DNA from: Piscicoccus intestinalis NBRC 104926
GTDB lineage: Bacteria; Actinomycetota; Actinomycetes; Actinomycetales; Dermatophilaceae
Reading direction: 5' to 3'
Assembly: GCF_001515525.1 (NCBI RefSeq)
Contig: NZ_BCNQ01000026.1
Coordinates: forward strand, 1 to 45,052
Length of the DNA: 45,052 bases
Made by a program: the position numbers and the translations under genes. The notes below the pieces were generated by a model. That model did not search any database. It worked only from the letters and a program-made list of their open reading frames with translations, and had not been told where the DNA came from. The stretch's first letter is position 1. Every line of letters starts with the position of its first letter. Below, one piece after another: positions 23,954 through 31,786 of the stretch.

Positions 23954-25639
23954 GTGTCGTCCAGTCAGCAGCCAGGCCCCGACCCCGACGACCTGCGCCG
24001 CATGCTCGAGCAGTTCCTCGGCAGCGCCGACAACCCGGCCATGGCCGAGGCCATGAAGTCGATGGGCCTCGACAAGATCGACGAACCGACCATGCGGATG
24101 CTCGCCGGGCAGCTGTCCGCGATGTTCGCGGCGGAGCCCACCGACGGGCTCAACCTCGACCTCAGCACCGACGTCGCGCGCAAGACCGTGGCCGCCGGCG
24201 GCGACGCGGTGGTGAGCGCCACCCTGCAGCGCGGTGTCCACGATGCGGTCGGCGTGGCCGACCTGTGGCTGGAGGAGGTCACCGACTTCAGCCTGCCCGG
24301 CGCCACCGGCGTGGCCCTGAGCCGCGCCGAGTGGGTCGACCAGACGATGCCGATGTGGGGCCGTCTCGTCGGGCCGGTCGCGACCGCCGTCAACGACGCC
24401 ATCACCGGGGCCATGCGCGCCCAGCTCGACAAGCTGACCGAGAGCGGCGAACTGCCCGAGCTGCCGGGGATGCCCGGGATGCCGGGGATGCCGGGGATGC
24501 CGGGCGGCGGCATGCCGGACCTGGGCGCGATGATGAACCAGTTCGAGCCGATGATGGCGCGGATGAGCAGCTCGATGTTCGGCGCGCAGATCGGCCAGGC
24601 CGTGGGCAACCTCGCCGGCGAGGTCGTCAGCGGCACCGAGGTCGGCCTCCCGCTGCTGCCGGCCGGCACGGTGGCGCTGCTGCCCGCGAATGTCGCGACG
24701 TTCGCCGAGGGCCTGGAGGTCGACGACGCCCAGGTGCTGCTGTACCTCGCGGTGCGGGAGGTGGCCCGCGCGCGGCTGTTCGCCGACGTGCCGTGGCTCG
24801 GCCCGCAGCTCGTGGCGGCGGTGCAGGCCTACGCGGCCGACATCTCCGTCGACACCGAGGGCATCGAGGCCAAGCTGTCGAGCATCGACCCGATGGACCC
24901 GCAGGCGATGCAGAACGCGTTGACCGGCGGCCTGTTCACGCCCGACCCGAGCCCCGCGCAGCAGCGGGCCCTGGCCCGCCTGGAGACCCTGCTCGCGCTC
25001 GTCGAGGGCTGGGTCGACGTCGTGACCGCGCAGGCCACGGCCCGGCACCTGCCGCAGTCGGCCGCGCTCGGGGAGGCCGTGCGGCGCCGACGCGCCACCG
25101 GCGGCCCCGCCGAGCACCTCTTCCACCAGCTCGTCGGGCTGCAGCTGCGCCCCCGCCGGCTGCGCGACGCCGCGAACCTGTTCGCCGCGCTCGAGAACGC
25201 CGGCGACGCCGCCACGCGCGACAAGGCCTGGGGGCACCCCGACATCGCGCCCACCAGCGAGGATCTCGACGACATCCTCGGTTACGTCGAACGCGTCACC
25301 GGCCGACGCGGCGGCGCCGGTCGAGGTGCCGCCGGGGCTGCGGGTTCTGGCGGTGCTGCCGCGGCCGGGCTCGAGGAGGGCCGCGGCGAGGGCGGCGCGC
25401 CGACGGGAGACGGCTCGGCGCAGGAACCGACGCCGGCCACCTCCGCGGAGCCGGGCTCGCAGCAGCCTTCGGACGCCGACGACGGCTCGGCCGGGTCGAC
25501 CGGGTCGGCCAAGCCCGCCGCGTCGGGGGGCTCGGGCGAGCCGGCGGGCGGTTCCGACTTCGCCGACATGGACGACATGGACGCAGCCCTCAAGCGCCTG
25601 CTGGACGAAGAGACCCGCGGCGACGACCCACGGTCGTGA
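23954..25639 (+). CDS. DUF2342-type zinc-dependent metalloprotease family protein (motif degenerate)
   Basis: A 561-aa protein of the actinobacterial family annotated as zinc-dependent metalloprotease/hydrolase (Rv3195-like). Visible blocks: MFGAQIGQAVGNLAGEVVSGTEVGLPL, VREVARARLFADVPWL, LVEGWVDVVTAQATARHLP and EAVRRRRATGGPAEHLFHQL. From memory relatives read REAAHxRLF where this has REVARARLF, so the putative metal His may be replaced by Arg. A PGMPGMPGMPGMPG repeat sits at about residue 172. The last 120 residues are low-complexity Gly/Ala/Ser/Asp. The GTG start has a good AGGAGA Shine-Dalgarno. It is first in an operon with the NUDIX and YwiC-like genes. Confidence 0.85.
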   Translation: MSSSQQPGPDPDDLRRMLEQFLGSADNPAMAEAMKSMGLDKIDEPTMRMLAGQLSAMFAAEPTDGLNLDLSTDVARKTVAAGGDAVVSATLQRGVHDAVGVADLWLEEVTDFSLPGATGVALSRAEWVDQTMPMWGRLVGPVATAVNDAITGAMRAQLDKLTESGELPELPGMPGMPGMPGMPGGGMPDLGAMMNQFEPMMARMSSSMFGAQIGQAVGNLAGEVVSGTEVGLPLLPAGTVALLPANVATFAEGLEVDDAQVLLYLAVREVARARLFADVPWLGPQLVAAVQAYAADISVDTEGIEAKLSSIDPMDPQAMQNALTGGLFTPDPSPAQQRALARLETLLALVEGWVDVVTAQATARHLPQSAALGEAVRRRRATGGPAEHLFHQLVGLQLRPRRLRDAANLFAALENAGDAATRDKAWGHPDIAPTSEDLDDILGYVERVTGRRGGAGRGAAGAAGSGGAAAAGLEEGRGEGGAPTGDGSAQEPTPATSAEPGSQQPSDADDGSAGSTGSAKPAASGGSGEPAGGSDFADMDDMDAALKRLLDEETRGDDPRS

Positions 25640-26226
25640 GCGGCTCGCCGATCCCCCCTCCCGATCCCGACGGCGCGTTCGCGCGGCTGCGTGAGTCGGC
25701 GCTCGCGACGCTGACCGCCTGGGCTGCGCCCGACGCCGACCAGGAGGCGTTGCGCCGGCAGTACCTGCGTCACCTGCGCGACCACGAGGCGGCGTGCGCG
25801 CGCACCGGTCCGCCCGCGCACCTGACGGTCGGTGTCGTCGTGCTCGACGAGTCCGGCACGCGCACGCTCCTCGTGCTGCACGGCAAGGCCGGGCGCTGGT
25901 TCCAGCCGGGCGGCCACATCGAGGCCGACGACGCCGACCTGGCGGCGGCCGCCGCGCGGGAGGCGCGCGAGGAGACGGGCCTGCCCGGCCTGCGCCTCGA
26001 CCCGACTCCGGTGCACCTCGACCGGCACCCCCTGCCGGCGGAATTCGGCACCTGCCGCGAGCACCTCGACGTGCGCTTCCTCGCGACCACTGCGACTCCC
26101 GACGCGCCCCGGGTCAGCGCCGAATCGCTCGACGTGCGTTGGTGGCCCGTCGACGACCTGCCCGAGGACGACGTCGCCGGACTCGTCGCCGCCGGCGTGG
26201 CCCGGCTCCGCGGCGGCCGGCGATGA
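25636..26226 (+). CDS. NUDIX hydrolase
   Basis: A 196-aa protein. The NUDIX box is GGHIEADDADLAAAA followed by REAREETGL; the REx2EE core is intact and the loop before it is one residue longer than the textbook pattern, as in many actinobacterial members. HLTVGVVVLDESG starts the domain and WWPVDDLPEDDV ends it. Residues 1-55 form an N-terminal helical extension. The substrate (a nucleoside diphosphate derivative) is unknown. The GTG overlaps the upstream TGA by 4 bp and its own TGA overlaps the next ATG, so all three genes are coupled. Confidence 0.92.
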   Translation: MSGSPIPPPDPDGAFARLRESALATLTAWAAPDADQEALRRQYLRHLRDHEAACARTGPPAHLTVGVVVLDESGTRTLLVLHGKAGRWFQPGGHIEADDADLAAAAAREAREETGLPGLRLDPTPVHLDRHPLPAEFGTCREHLDVRFLATTATPDAPRVSAESLDVRWWPVDDLPEDDVAGLVAAGVARLRGGRR

Positions 26227-27071
26227 CCGCCTCCCGCGGGGCGACCGGCCCCGGTCCGGGCGCCGCACGACAGGTCCGCTCCCGCCGGAGCCGGCGCGGT
26301 CCGGGCTGGATGCCGTCGCAGCACGGCGCGTGGGCGATGCTGCTCGTCCCGTTCCTGGTCGGCGCCATCCGCTCGAACGGGGCGTGGATCCACCTGCCGA
26401 TGCTGGCGTTCTGGATCGTCGGGTACTTCGCGTTCAACGCCGCCGCGCTGTGGGTGAAATCGGGGTTCAAGGCGCGCTATCGGCCTCCGGTGCTCACGTA
26501 CGGCGCGGTGGCCGGCGCGCTCGGCGTGGGGCTCGCGCTCTGGCGCCCCGACCTGCTGTGGTGGGCGCCCGTCTTCGGGGTGTGTCTGGCGGTGAGCCTG
26601 CTGTTCTCGTGGCGGCGCCGGGAGCGGGCGCTGACCAACGACGTCGTGACGATCTTCGCGGCCTGCGTGTTCGGGCTCGTCACGTATCAGGCGGGATACG
26701 AGCCCGGCGGCACGATCCTCGCCGGGTGGCGCGCGATGGTCACGATCACCGTCGTCCTGTTCGCCTACTTCGTCGGCACCGCGCTGTACGTCAAGACGAT
26801 GATCCGGGAGCGCGGCCGGGCCGGCTGGAAGGTGGCGTCCGTGGCCTACCACGGCGCGGTCACCCTCGCCCTCACCGCGCTCGTCACCGTGGCCTCGGCG
26901 CTGCCGCCGGGCATGCACCGCCGGCCGCTGGCCGTGCTGGCGGCGATCTTCGCGCTGCTCACCGCGCGGGCCTGGGCGCTGGCCGGGCGGTCGATCCGGC
27001 CGCTGTACATCGGGCTCGGCGAGATCGCCGTGTGCGCGGCGCTGCTCGCCGTCGTCTGGGTCTGGGGCTGA
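26223..27071 (+). CDS. YwiC-like integral membrane protein
   Basis: A 282-aa protein. After a basic N-terminus, PGWMPSQHGAWAMLLVPFLVG is the family signature (SQHGAW). About eight hydrophobic helices follow, for example LAFWIVGYFAFNAAALW, WWAPVFGVCLAVSLLFSW, VTITVVLFAYFVGTALYV and GEIAVCAALLAVVWVW. VKTMIRERG between helices resembles a UbiA-like cytoplasmic loop, but no prenyltransferase DxxxD pair is evident. Function unknown. The ATG is in an ATGA overlap with the NUDIX gene. Confidence 0.88.
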   Translation: MTASRGATGPGPGAARQVRSRRSRRGPGWMPSQHGAWAMLLVPFLVGAIRSNGAWIHLPMLAFWIVGYFAFNAAALWVKSGFKARYRPPVLTYGAVAGALGVGLALWRPDLLWWAPVFGVCLAVSLLFSWRRRERALTNDVVTIFAACVFGLVTYQAGYEPGGTILAGWRAMVTITVVLFAYFVGTALYVKTMIRERGRAGWKVASVAYHGAVTLALTALVTVASALPPGMHRRPLAVLAAIFALLTARAWALAGRSIRPLYIGLGEIAVCAALLAVVWVWG

Positions 27072-27080
27072 GCTGCCGGC

Positions 27081-27728
27081 TCAGACCGCGTGCTCGCCCC
27101 GCCCGTCCCGATCGGTGGACACGTCGTGGCCGTCGGGGCCGTCGTCGCTGATGTCGAGGTGGGCGGCAGCCGCGACGCCCTCGAGGTAGCCGCGGGCCCG
27201 CTCCAGCCGCGGGTAGGGCTCGAGCAACGCCCAGAAGTCCGGTCCGTGACCGGGCACCAGCAGGTGCGCGAGCTCGTGCAGCAGCACGTAGTCGAGCACC
27301 CAGCCGGGCATGCCGCGCACCTGCTCGGAGATGCGGATCGTGCGCGTCGCGGGGGTGCACGACCCCCACCGGCGGCGCTGGTTGCCGACCCAGGCCACGG
27401 AGGCGGGCCGGGCGCGTCCCTGCAGGTAGCGGGTCGACAGCCGGCGTGCGCGGGCCGCCAGCTCGTCGTCGCCGGGGGTGCGCCGGGCGCGGCGGGCCGC
27501 CAGCCGTTCCCGCATCCGCTGCACCCACATCCGCTCTTGGGCGCGGGTGAATCCGGCGGGGATGAGCACGACGAGCCGGCCGTCTTCTTCGTACGCGCTG
27601 ACCGTGCGGCGGCGCCGCGCGCTGCGGCGCACCTCCACCGCAGGCTCGTTCGCCTGCCCGCTCGGGTGCTCGCCGGGGTGCTGGCTGCGCCGCTCGGCAT
27701 GGTCGGATTCGCGCCACGCAGGGTTCAC
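27081..27728 (-). CDS. YgjP-like (DUF45, M48-like) metallopeptidase
   Basis: A 215-aa protein. VVLIPAGFTRAQERMWVQRM leads into NQRRRWGSCTPATRTIRIS (the RWGSC family block), then LLHELAHLLVPGHGPDFW with zinc motif HELAH (from about residue 151) and the third ligand region HGPDFW. Metallopeptidase activity is predicted but substrates of this family are unknown. The GTG at 27728 is chosen because TATCCT lies exactly 6 nt upstream (leaderless pattern). It is divergent from the DUF5679 gene and convergent with the YwiC-like gene. Confidence 0.9.
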   Translation of the reverse strand: MNPAWRESDHAERRSQHPGEHPSGQANEPAVEVRRSARRRRTVSAYEEDGRLVVLIPAGFTRAQERMWVQRMRERLAARRARRTPGDDELAARARRLSTRYLQGRARPASVAWVGNQRRRWGSCTPATRTIRISEQVRGMPGWVLDYVLLHELAHLLVPGHGPDFWALLEPYPRLERARGYLEGVAAAAHLDISDDGPDGHDVSTDRDGRGEHAV

Positions 27729-27740
27729 CGGCGCAGGATA
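27726..27740 (-). promoter_or_regulatory. leaderless-type promoter of the YgjP-like gene
   Basis: On the minus strand TATCCT (27740-27735), 6 nt, then GTG at 27728. There is no Shine-Dalgarno. Confidence 0.5.
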
Positions 27741-27917
27741 CCGATCGTTGCCGACGCCGCCGACACGGCACGCGCACCGGCGACCGGGTCGGACGGATGC
27801 GACACGACACCCCTGGTCACCGGCTCCGACATGCGCGCTCCGACGGAATCGCTGGTCTACTGTGGCCTGGTCCCGGGCCGCCTGGGGCGGCACGAATCGA
27901 CAAGGAGATCCACAGAC

Positions 27918-28082
27918 ATGACCGACACCGGTGAGACCTACAAGGGCGAGTTCTACTGCGTGAAGTGCAAGGAGAAGCGCGAGGCGGAGGGCAACGTCGT
28001 CGAGACCAACGGCCGCCGCATGGCCAAGGGCAAGTGCCCCTCCTGCGGCACCAACCTCAACCGCATCCTCGGCAAGGCCTGA
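27918..28082 (+). CDS. DUF5679 small zinc-ribbon protein
   Basis: A 54-aa protein with two Cys pairs, C14-x2-C17 (YCVKCKEK) and C40-x2-C43 (KCPSCGTN), so it is a single zinc ribbon. GRRMAKGKCPSCG is the family core. Function unknown; it is widely conserved in actinobacteria in this position. AAGGAG lies 10 nt before the ATG. A -10-like TACTGT occurs at 27858-27863, preceding a leader of about 50 nt. A very strong hairpin follows the gene. Confidence 0.9.
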   Translation: MTDTGETYKGEFYCVKCKEKREAEGNVVETNGRRMAKGKCPSCGTNLNRILGKA

Positions 28083-28122
28083 GGCAGCTCGCGGCCGGCT
28101 GGGGGGCTGGCTGCCGACGCCA

Positions 28123-28165
28123 CGCGACGGCGGGCGGGTGGACGCTCCACCCGCCCGCCGTCGCG
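28123..28165 (+). terminator. 20-bp hairpin after the DUF5679 gene
   Basis: CGCGACGGCGGGCGGGTGGA (28123-28142) pairs perfectly with 28146-28165 around a 3-nt loop, 40 bp after the DUF5679 stop. No U tract follows. Such I-shaped stems are common actinobacterial terminators. It insulates the gene from the ThiF-like promoter. Confidence 0.65.
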
Positions 28166-28212
28166 TCCCCGGGGGCTGTGGATAACCGGGACCACCGGTC
28201 GGTGGGCCGCGG

Positions 28213-28227
28213 CAGACTGCCCCCATG
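28213..28227 (+). promoter_or_regulatory. leaderless-type promoter of the ThiF-like operon
   Basis: CAGACT (28213-28218), 6 nt, then ATG at 28225. No Shine-Dalgarno is visible. The spacing matches the TANNNT-N6 pattern, but the first base of the hexamer is C. Confidence 0.4.
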
Positions 28228-29442
28228 AGCCGGTCCCGTCTCGTCCTGCAGCCCCACGCCCGCCTCCTGCGCCGCGGTGGCGGCGCCCTGCAGATCGGGC
28301 TCGTCGACTCCGGCGTCGTCGTCACCGGGCTCGAGGAACACGAGATCGACCAGCTGCTGCGGCTTAGCCCCGCCTCCGAGGGCGACGACGTCGAGGGCCC
28401 CGAGCGGCCCGGGGTGCCGGCGGCCGCTTTGCTCGACTCCACGCGGGTGGCCGACGTCGTCGCGCTGCTCCGCGAGCGCCGGTTGCTCGTTGCGCGACCG
28501 ACTCCGACGGAACGACTGCGGTCGCTGACCCCGCGACGGATCTGGGGTTTTCGCCCCGACGCCGCCGCCCGCACCGGCGCCTACGGCACCGACGACGACG
28601 GTTACCGGCTCCTCCTGGCGCGGTCTCGACGCCGCGTCGTCGTCGACGGGCACGGCCGTCTCGCCGCGGAGATCGCCCGCTGCCTGCGGGCCGGCGGCAT
28701 CGGGCGCATCGACGTCGGCGCCGACGCTGCCGACGCCGCCGAGTTGGCCCTGCGCCGACGCGAAGAACGCAACCGGCGACGCGCCCGCCGCGGCGCCGGC
28801 AGCTCCCTCACATCCCCCAGCTCCCCCAGTTCGCCCAGTTCGCCCGGCTCCCTCGGGTCCGGCGAGCGGAGCCGCTCGTCCGGCTCGTCCGGCTCCCCGA
28901 ACATCCCTGACACCCCCGACATCCCGGACGCCTCGGACACCCCGGACACCCCGGCGGCCTCGGACACCCCGGCGGCCTCGGACACCCCGGCGGCGGACGT
29001 CGACCTCGTCGTGCTGCTGGGTCACGGCGCCGTCGACCACCGGCGGGCGGAGCCGTGGCGCCGCCGCGACGTGCCGCACGTCCCCGTGGTCGTCGACGGC
29101 CCGGTGCTGCGGGTCGGTCCGCTCGTCGACGGGCCGGCGCCGTGCCTGCTGTGCCTCGACCTGCACCGCACCGACCGCGACCCGCAATGGCCACGAGTCG
29201 TGGCGCAACTCGACGACGGGAGGTCGCCGGTGGCGCGGGCCGCGGTCGACGCCGAGAGCGCGCTGCGCTCGATCGCGGCCGGGCTCACCGCGATGTTCGT
29301 GCACGCCCGCCTCGACGGGCAGCCCTGGCCGGCCGGTCTCACCGTCACGTACCGGCTCCCGTCCCCGGAGGCGGTGCATCACGTGTGGCACCCCCATCCT
29401 CGGTGTCGTGACTGTGCGGCCCGGGTGACAATGGCGTCGTGA
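28225..29442 (+). CDS. ThiF/E1-like family protein (adenylation fold)
   Basis: A 405-aa protein. RVVVDGHGRLAAEIARCLRAGGIGRIDV (about 137-164) is the Rossmann nucleotide-binding segment of E1/ThiF/MoeB enzymes, with GxGxxA in place of GxGxxG. VVDGPVLRVGPLVDGPAPCLLC, LDLHRTDRDPQWPRVVAQL and HPRCRDCA supply two CxxC pairs (about 307 and 394) that probably bind zinc. A Ser/Pro/Asp-rich insertion of about 75 residues (SSPSSPSSPGS, then DTPAASDTPAA) splits the domain. Substrate unknown; the order ThiF-like then AarF is conserved in actinobacteria. No YcaO or RiPP precursor is nearby. Confidence 0.83.
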   Translation: MSRSRLVLQPHARLLRRGGGALQIGLVDSGVVVTGLEEHEIDQLLRLSPASEGDDVEGPERPGVPAAALLDSTRVADVVALLRERRLLVARPTPTERLRSLTPRRIWGFRPDAAARTGAYGTDDDGYRLLLARSRRRVVVDGHGRLAAEIARCLRAGGIGRIDVGADAADAAELALRRREERNRRRARRGAGSSLTSPSSPSSPSSPGSLGSGERSRSSGSSGSPNIPDTPDIPDASDTPDTPAASDTPAASDTPAADVDLVVLLGHGAVDHRRAEPWRRRDVPHVPVVVDGPVLRVGPLVDGPAPCLLCLDLHRTDRDPQWPRVVAQLDDGRSPVARAAVDAESALRSIAAGLTAMFVHARLDGQPWPAGLTVTYRLPSPEAVHHVWHPHPRCRDCAARVTMAS

Positions 29443-30770
29443 CCCAACTGCCACGACGAGCGATCGTCCGAAGCGCAAAGCTCGCCTCCCTGCCCCTGGG
29501 GGTCGCGGGTCGCGCCGCTCTGGGCGCCGGAAAGCGACTGGGCGGCAAGCCGGCCGAGGCGGTCGCCGCCGAACTGCAGGCCCGCACCGCCGAGCAGCTG
29601 TTCACGGTTCTCGGCGAGCTCAAGGGCGGCGCGATGAAGGTGGGCCAGGCGCTGTCGGTGCTCGAGGCCGCGATGCCCGAAGAACTGGCCGGGCCGTACC
29701 GCGCGACCCTCACCAAGCTGCAGGATTCGGCCCCGTCGCTGCCGACCGCGACCGTCCACGAGGTGTTGACCCGCGAGCTCGGCAACCGCTGGCGCACGAA
29801 GTTCGCGCTCTTCGAGGACCAGCCCACGGCCGCCGCCTCTGTCGGCCAGGTGCATCACGCGATCTGGAAAGACGGTCGCGAGGTCGCCGTGAAGATCCAG
29901 TACCCCGGCGCCGGCGACGCCCTCGTCGGCGACTTCCGTCGACTGTCGCAGGCCACCCGCGCGCTCGCGTCGTGGATCCCGGGCCTCGACCTCGGCCCGG
30001 TGCTCGCCGAACTCGTCGCCCGCGTGCAGGAGGAACTCGACTACGAGCTGGAGGCCGACCGGCAGCGCCGGTTCGGCGAGGCCTTCGACTGCGACGCTCA
30101 CGTCTTCGTGCCGGCGGTCGTGCACCAGCGCGGCGCCGTCATCATCACCGAGTGGATGGGCGGCACGCCGCTGTCTCGGATCATCGCCGAGGGCAGCGAC
30201 GCCGAGCGCTCGCAGGCCGCCACCCGATACCTGGAGTTCCTCGTCTCGGGGCCGCAACAGGCCCGGCTCCTGCACGCCGACCCGCACCCGGGCAATTTCC
30301 GGCTGCTGGACGACGGTCGTCTCGGGGTGCTCGACTTCGGGGCGGTGGCGCCGCTGCCGCAGGGGCTACCCGGGGCGATCGGCCGGCTCGTGAGCCTGGC
30401 CCTGCGCGGGGAGGCGGAGCCGCTGCTGGACGGGCTGCGCACCGAGGGATTCGTGTTGCCGTCCCAGGAACTCGACCCCGACCGGGTGCTGCGTCTCGTC
30501 ACGCCGTTTCTCGAGGCGCTGCGCGTGCCCACCTACACCTTCCGCCGCGCCTGGCTGCGGGAGGTCACCACCGCACTGCAGGACCCGCGCGGCGAGCAGT
30601 GGCGCACCGGCATCCGGATGAACCTGCCGCCGGAATACCTGCTCATCCACCGGGTCTGGGCCGGAGGCATCGGCGTGCTGTGTCAGCTGGAGGGCGCGGT
30701 ACCGGCCAGCCGGATCCTCGGCGAGTGGCTGCCTGAAGCCGATTTTCCGGCTCCGGAATCGACGGCCTGA
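29439..30770 (+). CDS. AarF/ABC1/UbiB-type atypical kinase
   Basis: A 443-aa protein. ABC1 hallmarks: GGAMKVGQALS (KxGQ), AAASVGQVHHA (Ala-rich nucleotide loop), EVAVKIQYPG (catalytic Lys), ARVQEELDYELEADRQ (ExD), LLHADPHPGNF and VLDFGAV (metal-binding DFG). It is related to ADCK3/UbiB, which support quinone biosynthesis by ATPase activity; actinobacteria use menaquinone, so the role is open. The GTG overlaps the ThiF-like stop by 4 bp. Equivalent to the mycobacterial gene next to whiB7. Confidence 0.93.
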   Translation: MTQLPRRAIVRSAKLASLPLGVAGRAALGAGKRLGGKPAEAVAAELQARTAEQLFTVLGELKGGAMKVGQALSVLEAAMPEELAGPYRATLTKLQDSAPSLPTATVHEVLTRELGNRWRTKFALFEDQPTAAASVGQVHHAIWKDGREVAVKIQYPGAGDALVGDFRRLSQATRALASWIPGLDLGPVLAELVARVQEELDYELEADRQRRFGEAFDCDAHVFVPAVVHQRGAVIITEWMGGTPLSRIIAEGSDAERSQAATRYLEFLVSGPQQARLLHADPHPGNFRLLDDGRLGVLDFGAVAPLPQGLPGAIGRLVSLALRGEAEPLLDGLRTEGFVLPSQELDPDRVLRLVTPFLEALRVPTYTFRRAWLREVTTALQDPRGEQWRTGIRMNLPPEYLLIHRVWAGGIGVLCQLEGAVPASRILGEWLPEADFPAPESTA

Positions 30771-30782
30771 CGCAGGCTCCTG

Positions 30783-30801
30783 GTTGACCGCCGGCGTCAA
30801 C
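30783..30801 (+). terminator. short hairpin after the AarF gene
   Basis: GTTGAC (30783-30788) and GTCAAC (30796-30801) flank a self-complementary CGCCGGC. It is 12 nt after the AarF stop, between two convergent genes. A weak terminator candidate. Confidence 0.35.
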
Positions 30802-30837
30802 ACGCTCGGCGATTCGGTTTCCGGCGGCCGTTGCCGC

Positions 30838-31044
30838 CTACCGCTGGGAGCGGTCTACGGTCTCGCGCGCGGACCGCATGGCGACGAACGAGCGCAGCGG
30901 CCCTACCGCCTGAGCCTGTGCGTCGGCGGCAGTGACGACGGAGGTCACGTCGGCGCTGCGGCGCGCGGTCGACGTGTTGCGCGCCACGGCGAGACGGAGG
31001 CGATCGAGCGTGAGAACGGTGTTGGGTCGGGCGGGTGCAGGCAT
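30838..31044 (-). CDS. small hypothetical protein, 68 aa
   Basis: Not recognised. Reads MPAPARPNTVLTLDRLRLAV and ends RSARETVDRSQR; basic, no membrane segment, no Cys. About 84% of third codon positions are G or C, which fits coding DNA of this genome. A GAGGGA Shine-Dalgarno lies 9 nt before the ATG. A plausible promoter (TTGCGC, 18 nt, TAACCT) is about 130 bp upstream. It converges on the AarF gene. A real small protein is more likely than not. Confidence 0.5.
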   Translation of the reverse strand: MPAPARPNTVLTLDRLRLAVARNTSTARRSADVTSVVTAADAQAQAVGPLRSFVAMRSARETVDRSQR

Positions 31045-31169
31045 GCGCGTGGGTTCCCTCGATGACTGAATGTGGCGGCGTAGGGCGGCGTACCTACGGA
31101 CGCGGTGCCGGCGCGCGGCCCCCGAACACCACGCGGAAAACTCAGAACCATGTCCCGGTACTGCATGAC

Positions 31170-31199
31170 AGGTTATCCGGAGGCATATTTATGGCGCAA
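31170..31199 (-). promoter_or_regulatory. candidate promoter in an AT-rich patch
   Basis: On the minus strand TTGCGC (31199-31194), an 18-nt spacer and TAACCT (31175-31170). It lies in a stretch (about 31130-31260) much richer in A+T than the rest of the window. It would drive the 68-aa gene with a leader of about 120 nt. The layout resembles the whiB7 promoter (TTGCAC, 18 nt, TAGCCT). Confidence 0.4.
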
Positions 31200-31265
31200 T
31201 GCATGTCGTATCAATGTGATTCGCGATGTATCCAACAAGAGCGCATCAGTGTGACATCGCGCGGA

Positions 31266-31293
31266 ACGGGTCGAGCCGAAGCGCTCGACCCGT
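31266..31293 (-). terminator. hairpin after the 48-aa small gene
   Basis: ACGGGTCGAG (31266-31275) and CTCGACCCGT (31284-31293) form a perfect 10-bp stem with an 8-nt loop, 30 bp downstream of the small gene on the minus strand. No U tract. Confidence 0.5.
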
Positions 31294-31323
31294 CCCGATC
31301 CACGTTGGCTGCGATGTGCACCC

Positions 31324-31470
31324 TCAGCCCCGCTGCCAGGGCCCGCGAAGCCAGAGTTCTTGCTGGTGGCGGTCCTGCATAGCGATCTCGCGGGCGGGTC
31401 GGCTCGCCCGGGGTTCGGGAGGGCGTTCGGGCGCGGGCCGGCTGAACCGGGCCCAGAGATGGGTGAACAT
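31324..31470 (-). CDS. small hypothetical protein, 48 aa
   Basis: Not recognised. Reads MFTHLWARFSRPAPERPPEP and ends QELWLRGPWQRG; basic and Trp-rich. The ATG at 31470 has a GGAG Shine-Dalgarno 6 nt upstream; an alternative ATG at 31512 would give 62 aa. GCACAG-AGTT-CTGTGC (31495-31510) just upstream may be an operator or hairpin. A strong hairpin follows the stop. It lies directly downstream of whiB7 on the same strand but beyond the repeat array, about 300 bp away. Confidence 0.5.
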   Translation of the reverse strand: MFTHLWARFSRPAPERPPEPRASRPAREIAMQDRHQQELWLRGPWQRG

Positions 31471-31664
31471 GTCGATCTCCAGAGGGAGAAGTTCGCACAG
31501 AGTTCTGTGCATCAGTATTGAAGGCCGCCTGAAGCGAGCCTCGGCGCAAGCAACCCACGTGGTCGTCTCGGATCGTGGTCAGGTATCTCGCGGTCGGAGG
31601 CCGCAACGAACCCGCCTCGGGCCACATCCCGGCGACCTCGTGACGGCCCGGGGATGTTTTCGGG

Positions 31665-31786
31665 TCACGCCACGTTCGGGTCAGGCGCGTTCGGGTCAGG
31701 CGCGTTCGAGTCAGGCGCGTTCGAGTCAGGCGCGTTCGAGTCAGGCGCGTTCGAGTCAGGCGCGTTCGAGTCAGGCGGCGTTCGGG
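31665..31786. repeat. 15-bp tandem repeat beginning on the whiB7 stop codon
   Basis: Six units TCAGGCGCGTTCGRG run from 31681 to 31770, flanked by a 16-nt variant at each end (31665-31680 and 31771-31786). The last variant contains the end of whiB7: on the minus strand the unit is TGAC(T/C)CGAACGCGCC and whiB7 ends GACCCGAACGCCGCCTGA. Because 15 is divisible by 3, each unit repeats an in-frame TGA. It looks like slippage expansion of the 3' end of whiB7. Confidence 0.85.

Noticed and set aside
28225-30770. RiPP/TOMM biosynthetic cluster around the ThiF-like gene
   Set aside because: No YcaO, precursor peptide or transporter is present; the ThiF-like plus AarF pair is part of the conserved actinobacterial block.
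31191-31382. 63-codon plus-strand ORF starting MAQCMSYQC as a protein gene
   Set aside because: The Shine-Dalgarno is excellent, but third codon positions are mixed and unlike the genome, and the ORF runs antisense to the better supported 48-residue gene. Kept only as an observation on the AT-rich patch.
31665-31786. CRISPR array
   Set aside because: Units are 15 bp in direct tandem without spacers, and no cas genes are present.
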